From Ophiothrix spiculata (taxonomy: Eukaryota; Echinodermata; Ophiuroidea; Amphilepidida; Ophiotrichidae), in the NCBI GenBank assembly GCA_000969725.1, contig JXSR01S068236.1: DNA of 20,205 nucleotides; one strand, written 5' to 3'. Every line of letters begins with the position of its first letter. Position 1 is the first letter of the stretch. The notes beneath the pieces are model-generated. The model saw only the letters and a list, made by a program, of their open reading frames with translations, made no database searches and was not told the DNA's origin. This document shows positions 16,401-20,205 of this stretch, in pieces. The position numbers and the translations under genes were made by a program.

Positions 16401-19298
16401 AAAAAGACAATGTCGCAAGAATCAAGAGGGTAGCATTAACTTGTGGTACGTTGTCTGGTACACTCTTAAAAGAAAAGACTCTTTCTTAGAGTATTTTTTT
16501 TTTCACTCCAAAAGAGTGACATTTCACTCTTTTCGAGTGAAATCGAACGGGGTTTCACTCTTAAAGAGTGAAATGTCACTCTTATAGAGTTATAATTCAC
16601 TCTTTGAGGGCGTGGAAATTGTCACTCTTTTAAAGATTGTTCACTGATATGGCTCTTTATTGTCACTCTTTTAAAGATTGGTCACTGATATGGCTCTTTT
16701 CAAAAGAGCGGTATCAGTGACCAATCTTTAAAAGAGTGACAATTTTCACTCCCTCAAAGAGTGAATTATAACTCTATAAGAGTGACATTTCACTCTTTAA
16801 GAGTAAAACCCCGTTAGATTTCACTCGAAAAGAGTGAACTGTCACTCAGTATTTTGGAGTGAAAAAAATATCACTCTAAGAAAGAGTGACTGTTCACTCT
16901 TTTCATTTTAATAGTGTATAATGAATATTTTCATTTCATATCTTCAGAGTATTTCTTTTTAACTTAGGAATGATGGAGTGTTACATATTACTATATATAT
17001 GATCATACTAACGAGTGTGTACTATCATTCATGATTGTTTTGATTTTTTGGACTGAGGTTTTTTTTGGTGACAACTCCAACTTGACTCTGACCCAAAGAT
17101 ATTTACATTCAGTTATGGCATCCCAAATTTAATTCTACAAGTATTCGTACAGAAAAGTACATGCATCCATTTTATGCATTGGCTTCAAGAAAAACCAAGT
17201 TTAGATTATATGCATATGGATGACCCAAGGACCGGTCAGTATTTACAGGGGCAGGAAGAAGTCCCGGAGGGCACTCAAGTATAATGCTGAAGGCATAGCG
17301 TTGACCAATAAAAAAGGTGAATTAGGTTTGGTTTTGAGGACAGAAGGGTGTATCAGGTGACACATTTTAGGATATCAAAAGCAGTCATTTAAGCTCATAT
17401 TCAAGAAATAGGGTACTTTTTCAAACCCTAGTGTTAAAATGGTAACGGTAACTTCTCGATTTAATTTAAAACTAATATGAGGTGCAGGACTGCCCATTCA
17501 ATTGTAACACTCAATGTAATACAATGCAATACCTATATGAGAAACAGGTATCACAACGCTTTAAAAGAATAAAATGAAACAAATCAAATTTCAAATAAAT
17601 ATGTCTTTAAAAAAATGACCTGAACAGTTGTGATTTGGCATAACGGATATGGTAGGGAAGTTAATCCAAAGGAATGGACTAGCAGAAGAGAAGCCTTTAT
17701 CACCATTTCGCAATTTTCTCTTATCTTGGGAATTTCAAATTTTCAAAAAACAGACCGACCCTGAAAAACAAAAGACCCGGTAATTAATAAATATATATAT
17801 ATATGCAAATTACATTATAAGGCATCTATGTACGATGATAAACTTACCTAAAAATTATTTTTTTTCCCTGGTAAATCCACTCTAAAAGTGGTTTAATTTT
17901 ACGTGAAATTCCGACCACTTCGACCACTGTTTTGATGAGCACAACCTTCGAAGCCAGCCATTGATTTTGGTTTGCGATGCTCGAGTGCTTGATTAGAAGG
18001 CACTATATCAATCTCTAACAAATCTTGCGTCTAACGTTGCATTTCGCGTCAATATGGTACTAAAAAGTGTTAACATATTAATTCGTAAAAGAGTGTATTA
18101 TGTTACGGTGAACCGTAACAAACAAATGTTACGGCTGTGTGTACCGGGAAAGACTGTTGAAGATAATACTTAAAAGTATGCATTGGATGCGGCTAAGAAA
18201 CGATAACCAGTGGCGCAATTCTACGAATAGATACAATACTTCACCTTAATTGACTTTTTTTTTTGCATTTTTACAGAAAAATGCTCACAAATAATGAAAG
18301 AAACTGAACGTTCATAAATTTACTTCTGCAGAATAAACATGATAAAAAGACAAGTCAAGCATCAGTTACATTTATTTTCAGACTGTTCCGTATTTGGTTT
18401 GACAAATTATTTTGTTTTAGTATTTTATGATACGTGTCGTTCTTCCCAAAAAAGGAAGTCTTAACAGGTGTTCATTAAATGGTGAGACATAAAAGTTTAT
18501 GGTCAAGTTAAGGCTATGTTTAAAGTTTTACTTAATACTAAAGAAGCGACCAAAATGTACTCCAAAAACCATAAATGGGGATCCAAAATGTATTCCCTGA
18601 ACCTTAATTTCTTTTACGCCAGCACCCTTTACAAATGTGTTTAGTAAGGCAGTCGTGAATAAAATCACTTTAATTTGCGTTTTGAATCCTGAAAGGTGAC
18701 CAAATCAATTATAACCTATCTTGGTTCTAGTAAATGTATATCGTTTTCTTTATACGACCTCAGAGTGTACTCAAAGTAATAACATTGCATTATTTGTATT
18801 CCTGGGCGTGTTCCTTTAACTTTCGTTGCAAAATTTAGTATTATTTAGACCATCCGTGTAGCAATCTGCTCGTGCCAGAGTGTTTCCTAATGCTCATCAT
18901 ACTGGATCAATGCTTATTTGAGCTCTTGCCACTTTACCTCGTATTGAACATTATTATGCTCATCAAATTTCCAAGAAAATAATGCATTGAGCGCGCGTAT
19001 TATGCAATAAAAAAATTATATATTTTACTAAACCTAATAAATTTCAAATTGGTTTAGCCAATTGCCATGATTTAGAAGAGTAGATTTAAAAGTGTTGTAA
19101 TTCTATTTTTTTAACTTAATGTCTTCACGTTTAGTACAAGAGTTTAGAACTGTTAAGTGAATCAGGTTCTTTCAGATACCTTTTATAACGAAGTTGTAAT
19201 GTTCTCAAAAGTATCTATATTACAAACTTACACGATGCAGCCAGAAAGTATCCAGAGAGAAAAGTCAAAAACAAACCAATCTTTAATCCATTCACCAT
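4166..19298 (-). CDS. Secreted nine-domain FN3-like protein gene, ten exons (whole gene span)
   Basis: The gene was assembled by eye from ten exons with GT-AG borders. Each exon leaves one base of a codon and the next supplies two, so every intron is phase 1 and the frame stays open for 957 residues from ATG (19298-19296) to TAA (4168-4166). Residues 1-22 look like a signal peptide. Nine FN3-like domains follow at about 23-140, 141-212, 213-317, 318-421, 422-511, 512-638, 639-769, 770-856 and 857-957. They fall into three types in the order A-C-B, repeated three times. Each type has the FN3 strand-B Trp and a Y-x-hydrophobic-x-hydrophobic F-strand motif. No transmembrane stretch or catalytic domain is visible, so an extracellular binding or matrix role is inferred. 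Many N-x-S/T sequons support secretion. I do not recognise an orthologue. Introns are 422 to 3907 bp long. Alternative exons and the untranslated ends are not resolved. Confidence 0.82.
5283..5326. repeat. 22-bp perfect tandem duplication
   Basis: A 22-base unit beginning TACTATTGTAACG and ending TTTGCTCAC occurs at 5283-5304 and again at 5305-5326 without mismatch. Confidence 0.95.
5445..5500. repeat. 28-bp perfect tandem duplication
   Basis: A unit beginning ACAATCCCAACAAAC and ending AACCATTTT occurs at 5445-5472 and at 5473-5500 without mismatch. The lack of divergence suggests a recent event. Confidence 0.95.
5739..5999 (-). CDS. Exon 9: type C FN3-like domain, copy 3 (C3)
   Basis: The exon is 87 codons, bounded by a T-rich acceptor (CCATTTTTTTCCAG) and donor GTAAGT (5738-5733). 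It was found by comparison with C1 and C2 because no long ATG-started frame marks it. Motifs are I-S-L-S-W, L-N-C-A-N-A, Y-K-L-Y-K-D, L-E-C-G-T-R-Y-R-L-H-I and a final W-L-F-F-K-T. Two Cys fall at the same places as in C2. Its phase-1 ends fit A3 before it and B3 after it (T plus CT gives Ser). Confidence 0.84.
6938..6968. repeat. Perfect 13-bp hairpin
   Basis: ACTTATTCCCTTT (6938-6950) pairs with AAAGGGAATAAGT (6956-6968) across a 5-base loop. It sits directly next to the left end of the 6972-7544 element. Confidence 0.9.
6972..7544. mobile_element. MITE-like element with about 60-bp inverted ends, TA flanks
   Basis: The left end (6972-about 7030: ATTATCAGCTAGCTTAACAAG and on) matches the reverse complement of the right end (about 7488-7544: ATAATCAGCGAGCTTAACAAGG). 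Both arms go on to GAATTTTTT, CCG and a CACGTG. TA dinucleotides at 6970-6971 and 7545-7546 fit a Tc1/mariner-type target duplication. The 573-bp element has no transposase frame. Confidence 0.72.
7576..7968 (-). CDS. Exon 8: type A FN3-like domain, copy 3 (A3)
   Basis: The exon is 131 codons, with acceptor TAATTTTTCTAG and donor GTATAT (7575-7570). It starts N-C-E-I-Q, follows with an acidic D-D-D-D stretch, then L-F-W, M-K-S-T-M-C-D-T-G and Y-A-N-S-T-Y-V-F-T-V. It is the longest type A exon, with extra residues before the F-strand and a longer C-terminal end. Three Cys are present. Sequons are NES and NST. A MITE-like element ends only about 30 bp from the donor site. Confidence 0.86.
7969..8622 (-). 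other. Intron 7 (B2 to A3)
   Basis: The intron is 654 bp, GT-AG, phase 1. No repeat or gene was recognised in it. Confidence 0.7.
8623..9003 (-). CDS. Exon 7: type B FN3-like domain, copy 2 (B2) with Ser/Thr-rich tail
   Basis: The exon is 127 codons, with acceptor TAATATTTTACAG and donor GTAAGA (8622-8617). The FN3 part has F-N-F-T-W, Y-Q-H-C-N, V-Y-E-Y-E-L-Y-R, V-A-F-D-Q-L and Y-R-F-R-V-R-V-S-V. After G-D-W-A-Q it carries about 30 further residues rich in Ser and Thr (a run like STTQPTTT). The other B copies lack this tail. It looks like a flexible, possibly O-glycosylated spacer between the second and third cassettes. One Cys is present. Confidence 0.87.
9004..9828 (-). other. Intron 6 (C2 to B2)
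   Basis: The intron is 825 bp, GT-AG, phase 1. There is a small CCTAGG-type inverted motif near 9673-9725 and nothing else I can support. Confidence 0.7.
9829..10098 (-). CDS. Exon 6: type C FN3-like domain, copy 2 (C2)
   Basis: The exon is 90 codons, with acceptor TTTAATTTGCAG and donor GTAAGT (9828-9823). It is open throughout in the expected frame but has no long ATG-initiated frame, so it shows only through its splice sites and its likeness to C1 and C3. Motifs are I-W-A-S-W, Y-P-E-C-A-D-P, Y-Q-L-Y-K-D, L-E-C-D-T-T-Y-R-I-R-I, E-T-N-T-K and W-F-T-L-K-T. Two Cys are present and one sequon, NDT. It is the fullest type C copy and the best reference for the domain. Confidence 0.85.
10099..10520 (-). 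other. Intron 5 (A2 to C2)
   Basis: The intron is 422 bp, the shortest in the gene, GT-AG, phase 1. A 116-bp MITE-like element lies inside it. Confidence 0.75.
10206..10321. mobile_element. Small MITE-like element
   Basis: The left end GGTCCGTATTCACAAAAG matches the reverse complement of the right end, GGCCCGTTTTGTGCAAAAC. The inner parts both carry GGAATAACT or TTATTCC motifs. The ends resemble short PIF/Harbinger-type MITE ends, but a clear target duplication is not visible (ATA against AAA). Confidence 0.5.
10521..10832 (-). CDS. Exon 5: type A FN3-like domain, copy 2 (A2)
   Basis: The exon is 104 codons. The acceptor region has two AGs (ATACAG then AG). Only the upstream one, giving an exon that begins at 10832, keeps the phase; using the second would break the frame. 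The donor is GTAATT (10520-10515). Motifs in order are V-C-E-I-Q, L-D-W-D-C-D, N-A-G-M-C-D-T-G and L-P-Y-A-N-S-T-Y-T-F. It is the closest relative of A1 by eye. Three Cys are present. Sequons include NST and NVT. This exon starts the second A-C-B cassette. Confidence 0.88.
10833..11677 (-). other. Intron 4 (B1 to A2)
   Basis: The intron is 845 bp, phase 1, and carries the palindrome cluster at 11024-11343. It separates the first and second cassettes. Confidence 0.75.
11024..11343. repeat. Degenerate tandem array of palindromic ATGCTCC-GGAGCAT units
   Basis: About ten imperfect units of ATGCTCCTGGAGCAT, often followed by ATTTGAC or a variant. Units start near 11025, 11056, 11087, 11113, 11139, 11163, 11237, 11263, 11290 and 11320. 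Spacing is 24-31 bp apart from one larger gap (11163 to 11237). The short open frame over it (11025-11234) is a by-product of the repeat. Confidence 0.75.
11678..11992 (-). CDS. Exon 4: type B FN3-like domain, copy 1 (B1)
   Basis: The exon is 105 codons, with acceptor ATTATTTTCATAG and donor GTAAGA (11677-11672). Coded residues are about 213-317. It has the FN3 strand-B Trp in L-N-I-T-W, then Q-Y-C-N, V-Y-E-Y-Q-F, I-N-F-E-N-L, Y-R-Y-R-M-R-V and W-S-E-V near the end. B2 and B3 repeat these marks (HCN, YEYEL, VRVSV). One Cys is present. N-glycosylation sequons occur at NIT and NHT. The exon is phase 1 at both ends, so it could be duplicated or skipped without breaking the frame. Confidence 0.88.
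11993..13260 (-). other. Intron 3 (C1 to B1)
   Basis: The intron is 1268 bp, GTAAGT donor, phase 1. It contains copy 2 of the dispersed repeat and an ATA/ATG-rich patch near 12000-12045. Confidence 0.75.
12684..12965 (+). repeat. Dispersed repeat, copy 2 (in intron 3)
   Basis: Partner of 2159-2430, diverged with indels. The clearest shared blocks are AATTATGACGTCAT near 12730 and a TTTTTCAAAATGGTGACTTT block at about 12941-12960. It includes a run of nine or more G near 12845. Confidence 0.55.
13261..13476 (-). CDS. Exon 3: type C FN3-like domain, copy 1 (C1), short form
   Basis: The exon is 72 codons, with acceptor GATCGCTTTCAG and donor GTAAGT (13260-13255). It contains R-W-Q near strand B, Y-P-D-C, then L-E-C-D-T-R-Y and R-T-N-T-K, which match C2 (YPEC, LECDTTY, ETNTK) and C3 (LNC, LECGTRY, RTKHD). 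The two Cys are kept. About 18-20 residues are missing between them compared with C2 and C3, roughly the middle strands and loop of an FN3 fold. The deletion is in frame and both splice sites are intact, so the exon appears usable. A functional shortened domain, a decaying exon or an assembly error are all possible. Confidence 0.82.
13630..13872. mobile_element. MITE-like element with CTAGAACTA ends
   Basis: The left arm CTAGAACTAGAAAGGGGTTA, going on to AGTCACA, is matched by the reverse complement of 13846-13872 (CTAGAACTAAAAGGGGGTTA, then AGTCACA). The interior of about 190 bp has no coding frame. Exact ends and target duplication are not clear. Confidence 0.65.
13873..13906. repeat. 17-bp tandem duplication
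   Basis: TGTGGTCTGCTTATAAT and TGTGGTCTGCTTATATT stand side by side just outside the right arm of the 13630-13872 element. Confidence 0.8.
14222..14369. mobile_element. 148-bp foldback MITE with CCCTGGAAAAAA ends
   Basis: It begins CCCTGGAAAAAACCGAGT and ends ATCGATTTTTTCCAGGG, an inverted match. The inside is made of GAGTACAATTC-type motifs in both orientations (for example 14300-14340 around GTGTACTCG), so the whole can fold on itself. Confidence 0.72.
14373..14532. mobile_element. 160-bp GC-rich MITE with inverted ends
   Basis: The left arm TTAGGGATCACTTCACAACT and on matches the reverse complement of the right arm TAAGGGGTCGCTTCAAAACT and on, over about 38 bp to ACCGC. The interior is rich in CCGCC and CGGTT, unlike the AT-rich surroundings. 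It lies three bases from the previous element. Confidence 0.7.
14971..15324 (-). CDS. Exon 2: type A FN3-like domain, copy 1 (A1)
   Basis: The exon is 118 codons and flanked by TTATTTATACAG on the acceptor side and GTATGT on the donor side. Coded residues are about 23-140. It opens with C-Q-C-E-I, has the W-D-C of strand B, then a conserved block ending N-A-G-M-C-D-T-G and an NSTY-x-F F-strand. Copies at 10521-10832 and 7576-7968 share the CEI start, the MCDTG motif and NSTY. This copy has four Cys where the others have three; the extra one is codon 23, made across the splice junction. It also has seven extra residues (HRSQLIG) between PYA and NSTY that the other two lack. Sequons include NLS, NGT and NST. 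Confidence 0.87.
15669..15743. repeat. Short inverted repeat
   Basis: TTCTTAAGACCTAATGGCGC (from 15670) is matched by the reverse complement of 15721-15743 (TTTCAAGACCTAATGGGTCT), with a loop of about 30 bases. It could be a remnant MITE or a hairpin in the pre-mRNA. Confidence 0.6.
16461..16916. mobile_element. Long foldback (palindromic) element with TA flanks
   Basis: Two arms of about 215-240 bp face each other around position 16701, where GGCTCTTTT-C-AAAAGAGC forms the centre. The ends are CACTCTTAAAAG on the left and CTTTTCATTTTAATAGTG on the right, with TA on both sides (16459-16460, 16917-16918). The arms are built of many AAGAGTGA / TCACTCTT motifs. A unit of about 46 bp (TTGTCACTCTTTTAAAGATTG plus CACTGATATGGCTC) is duplicated in the left arm. 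There is no coding capacity. Confidence 0.82.
19232..19298 (-). CDS. Exon 1: start codon and signal peptide
   Basis: The exon encodes 22 residues, MVNGLKIG followed by a hydrophobic run (LFLTFLSGYFLAA) and a Ser. This is a typical cleavable secretion signal. The start has a good context, with A at -3 and G at +4. The exon ends in a strong donor (GTAAGT, 19231-19226) after the first base of codon 23. That base joins the GT of the next exon to make a Cys, in the frame of the FN3 exons. At 67 nt it is short. It belongs to this gene by strand, phase and order. Intron 1 is 3.9 kb, so an extra small exon between this one and A1 cannot be ruled out. Confidence 0.8.
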
Positions 19299-20205
19299 CG
19301 TGGTAATGTTTGAGACAAACGAGTTGATACCTAGCCTACTTCTTTACAACTGCAGGTTTGGTTAGAAAAATCAAGAAAACATTACTGTCAATGTTAACGT
19401 TGTTTGTACATGTTCAATATACGATTGTCAAGAATAAAAAACCCGACCTTTACGACTGTACCAAATTCTAAGGAATTCTTCGGGCCAGTAATTCTCTGTA
19501 TGTTGTGTATTTGATATGTAAGGGATGGGTTAAAAAACTACAACTGTGTGGGGTGATGTTTTCAATGGGATGGGCTTTTTTTGTCGGACTTTGAGTATTA
19601 GGCCATCAGTATACCAATTTCGTCAGAAAAGCACCGAAGTACTTTGCTTTGGAGCAATTATTTACCGAAATACATCCAATAGGCAAAATGGGCCGTTCTA
19701 TACACTTTTTAAGATTATACAGATCTGTGACAGCATCATCTTTTCTTTAAAGCTGTGATTTCGTCTGTGACATGGATAATTCAAGCAAATCAATCGCATC
19801 AGAAAAGTCTATGCTAATATGTATAATAATGTAGTCTGGGTACTATATTGATTGTTTTGTGTGGGTGACAAATCAGACTCTGGTGCAGATGCCTTTCCAA
19901 GAAGGTAAATAGGATGATTTGCATATCTCTCGTTGTTACCCAATTCTTCGAAGGTGTCTTAACCAACCATGATTGCACTTGATTTGTACAACATATAACC
20001 AGGGAGCAATCGGACACTTTGGGTGAAAAAAATCACTTTTTTGCTATTTTTGTGTGATAGTGTTTTTTGAATACCTGAACCCCTCCAGAACATCCCCTGA
20101 AAGGGTGACCACACTTAAAATACACACAGCTCATTTTACAGGGGGGTCAAATTTGAGTTTGTATGGCAAGGTATAGTATCCCTATATTAGGTTTATTCTG
20201 TGAAA
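19299..20205. other. Upstream region of the FN3 gene
   Basis: This should contain the 5' UTR and promoter of the minus-strand gene. No clear TATA box or initiator could be fixed. Short open frames at 19546-19758 (plus) and 19814-20017 (minus) show no recognisable domain. Confidence 0.5.

Larger units (their letters stand above)
15325..19231 (-). other. Intron 1 (signal exon to A1)
   Basis: The intron is 3907 bp, donor GTAAGT and acceptor ATACAG, phase 1. It holds a hairpin at 15669-15743 and the foldback element 16461-16916. No other exon or gene was recognised, but a small exon could be missed. Confidence 0.7.

Noticed and set aside
18102-18119. Perfect 8-bp dyad GTTACGGT-GA-ACCGTAAC
   Set aside because: A dyad this short can occur by chance in 20 kb and nothing around it suggests a function.
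19430-19445. TATA-like TTTTTTATTC on the minus strand upstream of the start codon
   Set aside because: The match to a TATA box is weak, the sequence is AT-rich throughout, and no transcription start is known.

Overview
The window is AT-rich animal nuclear DNA. A spliced multi-exon gene, a decayed non-LTR retrotransposon with a reverse transcriptase of the CR1/Jockey type, and many short inverted-repeat DNA elements show this. There are no bacterial-style operons, and no rRNA, tRNA or CRISPR array was recognised. The repeat style and the fast-evolving extracellular fibronectin III (FN3) protein suggest a marine invertebrate, perhaps a deuterostome such as an echinoderm, hemichordate or amphioxus. 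That placement is an inference.

One gene fills most of the window, on the minus strand from 19298 (ATG) to 4166 (TAA). It can be rebuilt as ten coding exons joined by GT-AG introns, all of them phase 1. The coding length is 2874 nt (957 residues). Exon 1 is a signal peptide. The other nine exons each encode one FN3-like domain. By sequence they fall into three types that recur in fixed order, A-C-B, A-C-B, A-C-B. No membrane segment was seen, so the product is predicted to be a secreted or matrix glycoprotein. The exons are, in transcript order: 19298-19232 (signal), 15324-14971 (A1), 13476-13261 (C1), 11992-11678 (B1), 10832-10521 (A2), 10098-9829 (C2), 9003-8623 (B2), 7968-7576 (A3), 5999-5739 (C3), 4470-4166 (B3 and stop).

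The low-coordinate end is repeat-rich. A degenerate minus-strand LINE (about 286-2158) has an inverted-repeat hairpin structure at its 3' tail (36-283). A dispersed repeat follows at about 2159-2430, with a diverged second copy at 12684-12965 in an intron. An 865-bp element at 2727-3591 has inverted ends and a 12-bp direct flanking repeat. The introns carry several MITE-like elements: 6972-7544, 10206-10321, 13630-13872, 14222-14369, 14373-14532 and a 456-bp foldback at 16461-16916. Intron 4 holds a cluster of imperfect palindromes at 11024-11343.

The rest (upstream 19299-20205, the 3' flank and most intron sequence) shows no other gene I can support. Nearly all other open frames are antisense or chance frames. 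The promoter and transcription start were not identified.
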